64,000 bases of DNA from Gemmatimonadota bacterium (GTDB taxonomy: Bacteria; Gemmatimonadota; Gemmatimonadetes; Gemmatimonadales; Gemmatimonadaceae). Position numbers and translations under genes: made by a program. The notes under the pieces are model-generated. The model was not told the DNA's origin and ran no database searches. It worked only from the letters and a program-made list of their open reading frames with translations. The stretch lies in contig JAQBQB010000002.1 of the NCBI GenBank assembly GCA_028287235.1, positions 248,001 through 312,000 of the forward strand, written 5' to 3'. Below, piece by piece: positions 14,787 to 23,170 of this stretch (the stretch's first letter is position 1; each line of letters opens with the position of its first letter).

Positions 14787-17282
14787 ATGCGCAACCTCAA
14801 ACTGGCCGTCCGCACGCTCGTTCGGACACCGTTCGTGACGGTCGTCGCGATCCTGTCGCTGGCCCTCGGCATCGGCGCGAACGCGGCGATCTATTCGCTG
14901 TTCAACCAGATGCTCCTTCGCCCGCTGCCGGTGCCGCAAGCCGAACGCTTGGTGAACTTCGCGGCGCCCGGACCGCAGGCGGGGTCGAATTCCTGCAACC
15001 AGGCCGGCGGCTGCGACGAGGTGTTCAGCTATCGCATGTTTCGCGATCTCGAGAAGGCGAACACCGCCTTCTCCGGAATTGCCGGGCATTTCCTCTTTGG
15101 CGCCAACCTCGCGATGGCGGGCCAGACGCCGATCAACGGAGACGGCGTGTTCGTCTCCGGATCGTACTTCCCCGTTCTCGGCGTTCGGCCGGCGCTCGGA
15201 CGGCTGCTCACGCCCGCCGACGACCAGACCATCGGCGGGCACTATGTGGCGGTGCTGAGCTACGCGTATTGGGAGACCCAGCTCGGCGCGAGCCCGGCCG
15301 TGCTGAACCGGCAGCTGACCGTCAACGGCCAGCAGATGACAATCGTCGGCGTCGCCGCGCGCGGCTTCGACGGAACGACGCTCGGCGCGACACCGTATGT
15401 CTTCGTGCCGATCAGCATGCGCGGCGTGATCAACGCCGGCTGGACCGGCTTCGACCGGCGCAACAGCTACTGGGTCTATCTCTTCGGCCGGCTCAAACCC
15501 GGAGCGAGCATCGAGCAAGGACTCGCCTCCGTCAACACCGTGTACCACGCGGCCATCAACGACGTCGAAGCGCCGGCGCGCAAGGGGATGAGCGCGCAGA
15601 CGATGGAGAAGTTCAGGGCGAAGCAGGTCACGATGGCGGATGGACGGAAAGGCCAGAGCTCGTCGACCAAGACGTCGCGCATGCCGCTGACGTTGCTCTT
15701 CGCCATCACCGGCATCGTGCTGCTGATCGCCTGTGCGAACATCGCGAACCTGCTGCTGGCCCGCGCGGCGAATCGCGCCATGGAGATGGCGGTGCGGCTG
15801 TCGCTCGGCGCGACCCGGCGGCAGCTCGTCGTGCAGGTCCTCACCGAGTCGGTATTGCTCGCCGTTCTCGGCGGGCTGGTGAGCCTCGTCGTGGCGCGGT
15901 GGACGCTGTCGGGAATCAGCGCGGCGCTGCCGACGCAGGCCGTTGGCGGCATGACGTTCACCCTCAGCACGCCGGTGCTGCTGTTCACCGGCGCCGTGTC
16001 CATCGCCACCGGGCTGCTCTTCGGAATCGTGCCCGCGCTCCAGAGCACGCGGCCCGACCTGGTGACGGAGCTCCGCAACAATTCCGGCAAGCTCTCGGGC
16101 GGGCGCGGCGCGGCGCGCTTTCGCACGACGCTCGTCACCGCGCAGATCGCGTTGTCGATGGCGCTGCTCATCTCGGCCGGGCTGTTCATCAAGAGCCTGC
16201 GCAACATCAGCCGCGTGGATCTCGGCATCAACATCGACAACGTCGTGACGTTCGGCATCTCGCCGACGCGCAGCGGCTACGATACCACCCGCGCCCTCGC
16301 GCTGTACGGACGAGTGGAAGACGAGCTCACGGCCATCCCGGGCGTGACCGGTGTGACGACGTCGATGGTCGCGCTCATCTCCGGCAGCAACTGGGGAGAG
16401 GGCGTCTCCGTCGAAGGGTTCAAGAAGGATCCCGACACCGACAACGGCTCGCGGTACAACGCCGTTGGCGGCGGCTACTTCCGCGTGCTCGGCGTGCCGC
16501 TGCTCGCCGGACGGGAGTTCACCGCGAACGACAACGCCAGGTCGGCGAAGGTCGCGATCGTGAATGAAGCGTTCGCGCGCAAGTTCAACCTCGGCGCGAA
16601 CGCCGTGGGCAAGCGGATGTCGATGGACAATGATTCTCTCGACATCGAGATAATCGGCCTGGCGAAGGATTCGAAATACTCGCAGGTGAAGGACGTCGTC
16701 CCACCTGTCTTCGTGCGGCCGTATCGCCAGGCCGGCCGAACCGGAACGAACAACTTCTACGTTCGCAGCGGACTGCCCCCGGCGCAGATCCTGTCGTCGA
16801 TTCGCGCCGTCATGAAGAAGATCGATCCGAACCTGCCGGTGGAGCGCCTCAAGACGATGCCGCAGCAGGTTCGCGAGAATGTGTTTCTCGACCGAATGAT
16901 CGGCACTCTCTCCGCGTCGTTCGCCGCGCTCGCCACGCTGCTTGCCGCGGTTGGACTGTACGGCGTGCTCGCGTATTCCGTCGCACAGCGCACGCGCGAG
17001 ATCGGCGTGCGCATGGCCCTCGGTGCGGACAGCGGCAGCGTGCGCCGGATGGTGTTGGGCCAGGTGGGCGTGATGACGTTGATCGGCGGCGCGATCGGCA
17101 TCGTCGCGGCGCTGGGGCTCGGACGAGCGGCGCGGTCGCTGCTCTTTCAACTCGAGGGGCACGACCCGATCGTCATCGTCGCGGCGACCGCCGCGCTTGT
17201 GCTGGTCGCCTTTGCCGCGGGACTGATTCCCGCGCTGCGCGCGAGCCGCATCGACCCGATGGCGGCGCTACGCTACGAGTGA
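14787..17282 (+). CDS. ABC permease of the ADOP type, second copy
   Basis: An 831-residue ATPase-less permease with the two-fold MacB_PCD-FtsX layout: TM1 at about 15-40 (VVAILSLALGIGANAAIYSLF), periplasmic domain with SGSYFPVLGVRPALGRLLTP, membrane helices at about 305-430, a second periplasmic domain with YFRVLGVPLLAGREF, and terminal helices ending PALRASRIDPMAALRYE. The signature LACANIANLLLARA-type helix is present (CANIANLLLARAANRAMEMA). The first periplasmic domain has a two-cysteine insertion (SCNQAGGC). It stands alone between the divergent DUF2339 gene and the convergent Ig-like lipoprotein. No partner ATPase is in the window. Confidence 0.88.
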   Translation: MRNLKLAVRTLVRTPFVTVVAILSLALGIGANAAIYSLFNQMLLRPLPVPQAERLVNFAAPGPQAGSNSCNQAGGCDEVFSYRMFRDLEKANTAFSGIAGHFLFGANLAMAGQTPINGDGVFVSGSYFPVLGVRPALGRLLTPADDQTIGGHYVAVLSYAYWETQLGASPAVLNRQLTVNGQQMTIVGVAARGFDGTTLGATPYVFVPISMRGVINAGWTGFDRRNSYWVYLFGRLKPGASIEQGLASVNTVYHAAINDVEAPARKGMSAQTMEKFRAKQVTMADGRKGQSSSTKTSRMPLTLLFAITGIVLLIACANIANLLLARAANRAMEMAVRLSLGATRRQLVVQVLTESVLLAVLGGLVSLVVARWTLSGISAALPTQAVGGMTFTLSTPVLLFTGAVSIATGLLFGIVPALQSTRPDLVTELRNNSGKLSGGRGAARFRTTLVTAQIALSMALLISAGLFIKSLRNISRVDLGINIDNVVTFGISPTRSGYDTTRALALYGRVEDELTAIPGVTGVTTSMVALISGSNWGEGVSVEGFKKDPDTDNGSRYNAVGGGYFRVLGVPLLAGREFTANDNARSAKVAIVNEAFARKFNLGANAVGKRMSMDNDSLDIEIIGLAKDSKYSQVKDVVPPVFVRPYRQAGRTGTNNFYVRSGLPPAQILSSIRAVMKKIDPNLPVERLKTMPQQVRENVFLDRMIGTLSASFAALATLLAAVGLYGVLAYSVAQRTREIGVRMALGADSGSVRRMVLGQVGVMTLIGGAIGIVAALGLGRAARSLLFQLEGHDPIVIVAATAALVLVAFAAGLIPALRASRIDPMAALRYE

Positions 17283-17319
17283 GCGCGCGCCGCCGCGCTA
17301 CGGCAGCATTACCGCAGCG

Positions 17320-18000
17320 CTACAGTCCGATGACCCTGAACGTGACGCTGGCCCGTCCTGGCACCGCCGCCGTGACCGAGTAGGTGGCGGGCCGTGCGTC
17401 GCTCGTGAAATTTGCGGTCGCGTTCCCGTTTGGTCCACTCACCGTCGAGGCGGCGGTCAGTGAGCCGCCGGACGACGCCCAGTTCACAGTGACGCCCGCG
17501 ACGCCGTTGCCGAATCGGTCGACCGTACGAACCGTCAGTGCGAGCGAAGCACTCGCGACCACCGCGTCGGAGTCGGCGCTGACCTTTACCAAGGTGGAGA
17601 CCGGGCCGGCGATGGTCGTGGCCGTGACGACGATCGAGGCTCCCGCGATCGATGCGGTGAGCGCGTTGGCCCCCAAGGTATCCCCGACCGTCCAGGTGAT
17701 GGCGGCGACACCGGTCGAATCTGTAACGCTCGACGCCGCGGGGACGGAGCCGCCACCCGATGTCACCGACCAGACGACCAGCACGTTCGCGATCGGTACA
17801 CCGTTCTGCACGATGTGCACGCGGATGGGAATCGCCGAACCGGCAACGACGCTATCGGTTTTGAGTGTCGTGTCGGCGAAGATGGTCACGCCGGTCGACG
17901 TCGTGCCCGTCGCCGTAGGGTCGGTGCTCGCGGCGGAGTCGCCGGAGCAAGCCGCCACGGCGAAGAGCGCCGCGGCGGCGAAGAGTGTGGGTGTGCGCAT
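17320..18000 (-). CDS. Lipoprotein with two bacterial Ig-like (Big_1) domains
   Basis: A 226-residue lipoprotein: lipobox AVAAC with Cys18, a Ser/Thr-rich linker, then two repeats of an invasin-type Ig-like fold at about 45-130 and 135-226. The repeats share the Big_1 pattern, with PIRVHIVQNGVPIANVLVVW and LTVRTVDRFGNGVAGVTVNW followed in each case by TDSTG or SGPNG and a closing beta strand. Such domains usually project proteins from the cell surface or form stalks. Here there is no adhesive tip, so it is a short two-domain protein. It ends convergently with the ADOP permease stop at 17282. Confidence 0.75.
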   Translation of the reverse strand: MRTPTLFAAAALFAVAACSGDSAASTDPTATGTTSTGVTIFADTTLKTDSVVAGSAIPIRVHIVQNGVPIANVLVVWSVTSGGGSVPAASSVTDSTGVAAITWTVGDTLGANALTASIAGASIVVTATTIAGPVSTLVKVSADSDAVVASASLALTVRTVDRFGNGVAGVTVNWASSGGSLTAASTVSGPNGNATANFTSDARPATYSVTAAVPGRASVTFRVIGL

Positions 18001-18085
18001 ACCGCTTGGACACGCAACGCCCCGCCTTCCCTGACGCGACGCGGGGGAAAGCGTTCACAAGAACTTCTTTATTTGCTCGGAGCGC

Positions 18086-18631
18086 TCAGTGTCCGAACCG
18101 CGCCGTGATCGTGCCTGTCGCCAAGACATGTCCACGCATCATGAAGACGAGCGTGGCCCCGGTTGTCTTCTTGCTGGCGCCCTCGATCTTCTCGACGTCG
18201 AGCGCGTACACGGTGAAGATGTAGCGGTGCGCCGGATCGCCCTTCGGCGGGCACGGGCCGCCGTACTCGGTCATTCCGTAGTCGGTGTAGCCGCTCTTTC
18301 CGCCGGCCGGCGAGTCGTCGTTGCCGGCACCCGCCTCGAGCGACGTCACCGATCCTGGAATGTCGAAGGCGAGCCAATGCCAGTACCCGGAGCCGGTGGG
18401 CGCGTCGGGGTCGAAACAGCTGATGGCGAAGCTCTTCGCCTCGGCGGGATGGCCGCTCCAGGTCAGTTGCGGCGAAACGTTCTTACCGCCACATCCAGTG
18501 AACACATGCTCCATTCCGATCGGCGCGCCCTCGGCGATCGACTGGCTTTTTACGGCGATCGTGTTGCCCATCTTGGGCGGTTGCGGCGCGCGGATCGAGA
18601 TGCGGTCGCCTTCGGATGCTGTCGTCGACAT
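18086..18631 (-). CDS. YbhB/YbcL-family PEBP-like protein
   Basis: A 181-residue phosphatidylethanolamine-binding-protein fold (Raf kinase inhibitor-like). The diagnostic anion-pocket motif is DPDAPTGSGYWHWLAFDIP near residue 70, followed by YGGPCPPKGDPAHRYIFTVYAL. No signal peptide, so cytoplasmic. AGGA lies 7 bases before the ATG at 18631, which excludes the upstream in-frame ATGs. The bacterial members bind small anionic ligands, but a physiological role is not established. It follows the glycosidase-like gene by 68 bases on the same strand. Confidence 0.88.
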   Translation of the reverse strand: MSTTASEGDRISIRAPQPPKMGNTIAVKSQSIAEGAPIGMEHVFTGCGGKNVSPQLTWSGHPAEAKSFAISCFDPDAPTGSGYWHWLAFDIPGSVTSLEAGAGNDDSPAGGKSGYTDYGMTEYGGPCPPKGDPAHRYIFTVYALDVEKIEGASKKTTGATLVFMMRGHVLATGTITARFGH

Positions 18632-18699
18632 GGGTTCGTCCTGTTCGGAGATGGAAATGCCGGAGGTCTGCAAGAGGCGTGCGCCGGACTGCATCACAG

Positions 18700-20061
18700 C
18701 TACTTCATGAGAATGGCCGCTTCACCGGCGCGGAGCGCAATCGTCGATACCGACGGTCCTCGCGTTCCGTCGGCGTGCAGGAGGTGATAGCCGCTACCGG
18801 GGAGCGCGACGTCGGCGGCAGTGTCGTCGCCGTAGCTGCGCGACTGCCACGAGATCACCGGCCGTACGAGGACGAGCGCGTTTCCATAGTCGCGCGCCCA
18901 GACTCGATACGGCCGGCCCGCGCGATCGTTGCCTTGCGACAGCACGCGCCGTGCGCCGGAGGGAGCGCCGACGTTCGTCTCGATCGCCTTGAACCATGCT
19001 GCCGAGAATGCCTGGCTGCCGCTGCTTCCATTCGCGTTGAAGAACAAGAGCCCGGGCCGCAGCGGTGCAATCAGATAACTACTGGCAAGCTCCCAGAGCT
19101 GCCATCGTTCCAGCGGCGTTTCATATCCGCCGTTCGAATACTCGCGTGGAGGTGGTCCATCGGGCGGCGTGAGGTGCATCGACGCGCCGCTTGCGAGCAC
19201 CGATTCGGCGAACGTCCATCGCCGCTCCATCTCGGGAAACACCGGGTCGTTGAAGTGCTCGCCGTGCGCGCCGCCGGCAGCTCGCGCCAGCTCCGCGTCC
19301 CAGGGCGTGACGTACGTCGCGGTGTTGATGAGCAAACCCTTATTGGTGCCGAGCGCGGAGCGGATCTCGCGCAACATCGAGATCATGTCGCGCTGGTACG
19401 ATGCCGCGTCGGAGTATTCCGCGGCGCGTGCCTTGAAGAGCGGCTCGAAGTCGCCGGAGCCCTGCTCGTCGAGGAAGAGACCGTCCGCGTCGGCGGCCAG
19501 TCTGGCGAGACGGTGCCGTTGGTACGCGCGCAGACCTGGATCGCCGGGGTTGATCGCCCACCGGTCGTCCTTCCAGATCTTGAATGACACGCGGCAGGCC
19601 GGCGTGGGCCCACACCCCGGGCGGTGAAGCAACGCACGCTCGAGATCGTAGTCACGATGCGCGGCATACCAGGCCTGCATGTCGGGGTAGTACGTCGCGG
19701 CGATGTTCGGCGCGGTGGGGCTCGCGGGTTGGATGACAGTCCAGCTCAGCGCGTAGCGATAGATCTCCGCGGAGGGACTGAGCCGGCGGTACACCGGCAT
19801 CGAGACGGCGTCGCCCCAGTCGAGAACGATGCGGTCGTAGTGCTGTGCCGTCCACGCGTACTCCGCGGCGCGCGCCGGGGAGGGGAGATACGCGATTCGG
19901 TAGTCGTTGATCTCCGTGCGGATGTGCGGGAAGCGCGGCGTGGCGCCCGGGCCAAAGCCGCTGAACAGCCCCGCGATGCCGAGAATGCGAATGAAGCCGG
20001 CAACTCGCGCCCCGGCGTTACTTCCAATCGATCTCGACGATCTCGATGCGTGTGGATCCAA
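18700..20061 (-). CDS. Putative glycoside hydrolase (GHL15-like), exported
   Basis: Resembles the hypothetical glycosyl hydrolase family GHL15, a TIM-barrel group. Visible markers are YDRIVLDWGD, the barrel strand motif ADGLFLDEQGSGDFEP, INTATYVTPWD, and a C-terminal beta domain ending TIALRAGEAAILMK. The Asp-Glu pair in GLFLDE is the probable catalytic centre. A hydrophobic segment (FIRILGIAGLFSGFG) near the N-terminus acts as a signal peptide. The start is unclear: there is no in-frame ATG near it. I placed it at a TTG at 20061, which makes it overlap the end of the bicupin gene by 44 bases. Natural substrate unknown. Confidence 0.6.
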   Translation of the reverse strand: MDPHASRSSRSIGSNAGARVAGFIRILGIAGLFSGFGPGATPRFPHIRTEINDYRIAYLPSPARAAEYAWTAQHYDRIVLDWGDAVSMPVYRRLSPSAEIYRYALSWTVIQPASPTAPNIAATYYPDMQAWYAAHRDYDLERALLHRPGCGPTPACRVSFKIWKDDRWAINPGDPGLRAYQRHRLARLAADADGLFLDEQGSGDFEPLFKARAAEYSDAASYQRDMISMLREIRSALGTNKGLLINTATYVTPWDAELARAAGGAHGEHFNDPVFPEMERRWTFAESVLASGASMHLTPPDGPPPREYSNGGYETPLERWQLWELASSYLIAPLRPGLLFFNANGSSGSQAFSAAWFKAIETNVGAPSGARRVLSQGNDRAGRPYRVWARDYGNALVLVRPVISWQSRSYGDDTAADVALPGSGYHLLHADGTRGPSVSTIALRAGEAAILMK

Positions 20062-20668
20062 TGTTCGTGAGAGTGTGCGTCCGCCCGCCGTCGTGCCACC
20101 GAAAGTCGCCGGCCTTGTACGCGATACGCTCCGGCTCGCCATCCGCGTTCGCGACGCTCATCAATCCCGGAGACACCGCCACGTCGAGCCCCGGCCCCCG
20201 ATGGTCGTGGCGCACCGTCGACTGCCCCGGTTCGAGCACGACTCGTTCCGCGCGCACGCGATCGTTCTCGAGCACCACTGCCGCACCGCTCGGCGTGGAG
20301 TCCCGCACGCCCGGCGTCTTCAATACTTCGATCGTGAGATTATGGAAGGGAGTGGCCGACGGATTCACCACGCGATGGGTGATTGTCGCCTTCGTGAAGC
20401 GCACCTCTCCATTGGCGAGCGACAGATCCGTCGCCGCGCTTCCCAACGCTTGCGCCTCGAGGGCGACGGCGCCGAAGGTGACGTACACGTAGTCGTTCGA
20501 GTGGACGTGATACAGCGTCGAATCGCCGGCGGGCACGACCACGTCGAGCACATGCACCCACTCGTTGGCGAACACGAGATGGTGCTTCGGTTCGTGATCG
20601 AGGGTGACGGCAGGACGCTGCGCGAACAGCGCGCCGAAGGGAATGACGAGAGCAAGAAGGGCGCGCAT
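20018..20668 (-). CDS. Secreted bicupin-fold protein
   Basis: A 216-residue protein with a signal peptide (MRALLALVIPFGALFAQ) and two cupin-like halves. The first (about 35-75) reads NEWVHVLDVVVPAGDSTLYHVHSNDYVYV, with two histidines in place for metal binding. The second (about 130-190) has LENDRVRAERVVLEPGQST followed by RHDHRGPGLDVAV. The end is HTLTNIGSTRIEIVEIDWK. Periplasmic or secreted; no enzyme activity can be assigned. It starts 7 bases after the stop of the GspE-like gene and overlaps the glycosidase-like gene, so the three are probably co-transcribed. Confidence 0.7.
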   Translation of the reverse strand: MRALLALVIPFGALFAQRPAVTLDHEPKHHLVFANEWVHVLDVVVPAGDSTLYHVHSNDYVYVTFGAVALEAQALGSAATDLSLANGEVRFTKATITHRVVNPSATPFHNLTIEVLKTPGVRDSTPSGAAVVLENDRVRAERVVLEPGQSTVRHDHRGPGLDVAVSPGLMSVANADGEPERIAYKAGDFRWHDGGRTHTLTNIGSTRIEIVEIDWK

Positions 20669-20675
20669 GGAGGTC

Positions 20676-22946
20676 TCAGTGATTGGCCGGCACGAGCTCG
20701 CGAAGGCGTTTGGCGACCGTTTCGGCGAGCATGGTTCGCGGCAGAATGCTCGCGACGCCCGCTTCGCGCAACCAGGCATGGAGCGCTTCGTCTTCCTGCC
20801 AGGTGTGCACGACGACGATCGATCGCGACCCCGCCGCGACGAGCGCCTGCACCAATCCGACCGCATCGAGCCGCGGCAGCGCGATCTCGGTCAGAATGAT
20901 GTCGGGCGCGAGGCGCTGCGCAAACGCGACCGCGGACACGCCGTCGGCCGCCTCGATGACGGCGATCCCCACGTGCCGCAGCTCGTTCGCGAGCGATCGG
21001 CGCGCAACGGCGTCATCGTCGACGAGCAGCACGCGCAGAAGTGCCGGTCGAGCCGGTGCGACGGGCGCAGCCGGGGCCACCGGTGCCACCGGTGCCATAG
21101 GTGCGACCGGTGGGACGCGTGGCGCCGCGAGCGCCGGAGTCGGCGCGCGCTCCGAGGTGCCCAACAATTGCGCGAGGAGCGCGTCGATGTCCTGTTGCGC
21201 GGCCGCGCCATTGTCGCTCTCGACGGGAGCAGGCACGTTGTCGAGCAGTTCGCCGAGTGTCGTGCGCCCCTCCACCACGAGCTTCATTCCCGAATCCCAG
21301 AGCGTGTTCATTCCGCACTCGCGCGCCAACTGTGCGAGCTCGGCGGAGTCGGCAGCCCGTGCGATGGCGCTCTGAAGTTCCGGCGGGATCACGAGCACCT
21401 GCGCCACGGCCGTTCGTCCCGCGAAGCCGGTGCCGCGGCACTGCGCGCAGCCCGCGGGCCGGCGCAGCTTGCTCGTGGGAAGTCCGAAGAGGAGCCGCTG
21501 TTGCGGTTCCGGCAGGTCGCTCACCTCCTGCGGCATCGCGCACGTAGAGCACAACTGGCGCACCAAGCGCTGCACGACGGCGCCCTTGAACGTCCGGCTC
21601 AACGCGGCAACGTCCGCGTCGAGCTCATAGAGTCGCTCGATGGTCGAGACCAGATCCACCGCGTCGATCGCTGCGACCACCAGCCGCTTCTCTCCGCTCC
21701 ACGCCACCACGCTCTGCGCTGTCGCGGAATCGGCGAGCGTGCCAATGAGCACGGCGTCGGCTTCCGGGCCCATCGTTGCGCGGGCCGCCGCGGCGAACGT
21801 CGTGTGCTGCGACCCGCTGACCTGAACCTGATGGACGCCCTCGAGCGGATACTCGATGGGATCTTCCACCGTGGCGGTGCGGCGTCCGCGCTGGCGGAGC
21901 TGCTTGATCGCCGCGTAGAGCGTCGTCGTCTTCCCCGAGCCCGGCGGGCCCGCGACGAGCACCAAACCTTCACCGGCGCCGAGCAATTGTTCGAGCTGAT
22001 GCTGTTCGGCCGGCAACAGGCCGATGTCGGAGAGACCGAGCATGGCCTGCACGCTGAAGAGCCGGACGACGACTTTCTCGAGCGCATTGGCGAGCGGCTC
22101 GGTCGACACGCGCAGCTCCACGAGCCCGTGCTGTGACGCAAACGACGCGCGCCCGCTCTGCGGACGGTGCGTCTCGGCCGGATCGAGCCCCGCCATCTTC
22201 TTGAGCGATTGCAGCAGCGGCCCCGCGTTCGCTTCTGAAACGCGGAAGCGGTCGTTCATCGTCCCGTCGATACGGAGCCGGGCAATGAGGCCGCCGTCCT
22301 GAATTGGTTCCAGGTGCGCTTCGGCTGCGCGCTCGGTGACCGCCGTGGAGAGCAGACGCTCCGTGAGATTCTGCGGCTGGCTCTGCGCTTCCGCCGGTAT
22401 CGGAACGCCAAGCGACAGCCGGGCCACCGGCGCAGCCTTCGCTTGCGCGATCGGCGCGGGTGCGGACAGACCGCGCGGCTCCGTATCGAGCGTGGTGCCA
22501 TAGACGTTGCCGTAGATCACCGATTGCGCGCGGAGGATCACTGCCGGGCTCGCGGCGAACAGACTCACGCGCTGCTTCGACGCGAACGCGAGCTCGCGTT
22601 CGAGCACGGCGCTCTGCGGATTGAACGTCGCGATGCCGAGCACGCCCCGGTAAACCCCCGTGGGCGCGACTTTGTACTTCATCGCGACCGGATGCGGCAG
22701 CAGCGCGCTGTATTCCGGAGACACGCGCGCGAAGTCCGCCGGTTCGGTGCCCGAGGCGACGCACGCCAAGCGAAGGATCTCGTCGTCGTCGATGCCGGCG
22801 TTCAGTAAAAGCCGCCAGGCGCTAGTTCCCGGAGGCCGATCGCGGCGCGGAATTGGATGCCCTGCGCGACGAGCGGCGTCGATCAGCCACTCGTCGGAAT
22901 CCTCCTGATAACCTGTCACACGCGTACGGAGGGGCGCACTGCTCAT
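20676..22946 (-). CDS. GspE/PilB-like ATPase fused to a receiver-like domain, both degenerate
   Basis: A 756-residue protein in four parts: an N-terminal GspE/MshE-N domain (about 40-145), a GspE/PilB ATPase core (about 195-565), an Ala/Pro/Val linker with PVAP repeats (about 600-634), and a response-regulator receiver (636-750). Walker A is intact (GPPGSGKTT, 333-341), as are the Asp box (TVEDPIEYPLEG) and the zinc tetracysteine (C466, C469, C500, C503). The Walker B region is not: the usual DPD...VGEIRD is EADAVLIGTLAD (Thr403 for the catalytic Glu), and the His-box His is Asp428. The receiver has the acidic cluster DDD (643-645) but Glu687 where the phosphoacceptor Asp belongs, and Arg for the conserved Lys. 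No other secretion or pilus gene is nearby. It may be a regulatory or weak ATPase rather than a motor. Confidence 0.8.
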   Translation of the reverse strand: MSSAPLRTRVTGYQEDSDEWLIDAARRAGHPIPRRDRPPGTSAWRLLLNAGIDDDEILRLACVASGTEPADFARVSPEYSALLPHPVAMKYKVAPTGVYRGVLGIATFNPQSAVLERELAFASKQRVSLFAASPAVILRAQSVIYGNVYGTTLDTEPRGLSAPAPIAQAKAAPVARLSLGVPIPAEAQSQPQNLTERLLSTAVTERAAEAHLEPIQDGGLIARLRIDGTMNDRFRVSEANAGPLLQSLKKMAGLDPAETHRPQSGRASFASQHGLVELRVSTEPLANALEKVVVRLFSVQAMLGLSDIGLLPAEQHQLEQLLGAGEGLVLVAGPPGSGKTTTLYAAIKQLRQRGRRTATVEDPIEYPLEGVHQVQVSGSQHTTFAAAARATMGPEADAVLIGTLADSATAQSVVAWSGEKRLVVAAIDAVDLVSTIERLYELDADVAALSRTFKGAVVQRLVRQLCSTCAMPQEVSDLPEPQQRLLFGLPTSKLRRPAGCAQCRGTGFAGRTAVAQVLVIPPELQSAIARAADSAELAQLARECGMNTLWDSGMKLVVEGRTTLGELLDNVPAPVESDNGAAAQQDIDALLAQLLGTSERAPTPALAAPRVPPVAPMAPVAPVAPAAPVAPARPALLRVLLVDDDAVARRSLANELRHVGIAVIEAADGVSAVAFAQRLAPDIILTEIALPRLDAVGLVQALVAAGSRSIVVVHTWQEDEALHAWLREAGVASILPRTMLAETVAKRLRELVPANH
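21076..21111 (-). repeat. 9-bp coding tandem repeat in the ATPase-receiver linker
   Basis: Four 9-base units related to GCCACCGGT run head to tail and encode the PVA/PMA repeats of the flexible linker between the ATPase and the receiver-like domain. Confidence 0.65.
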
Positions 22947-23092
22947 GGGCCGGAGGAAGAGGTGGCGTGGCAGCGCTCGGGCGACTCACACGAGCAACCG
23001 CATGGGCGCCCTCCGGCGGACACCCCAGCATTCATAAGACCAACTCGGGGCGCGGGTGGTAACCGATCGAAATCGATTTCCCGTGCGCACAA

Positions 23093-23131
23093 CGAAAAAC
23101 AAACACCGGAGCCACGGAGGGCTCCGGTGTC
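23093..23131 (-). terminator. Intrinsic terminator of the TonB receptor gene
   Basis: Perfect 11-bp stem, ACACCGGAGCC (23104-23114) with GGCTCCGGTGT (23121-23131), 6-base loop. Read on the minus strand it is followed directly by a T-rich tract (GTTTGTTTTTCG). It lies 40 bases past the receptor stop codon and separates that gene from the GspE-like operon. Confidence 0.88.
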
Positions 23132-23170
23132 AGTATCGGCAGCAGGTTGAAAGAGCTGAAGCGATTGGGA

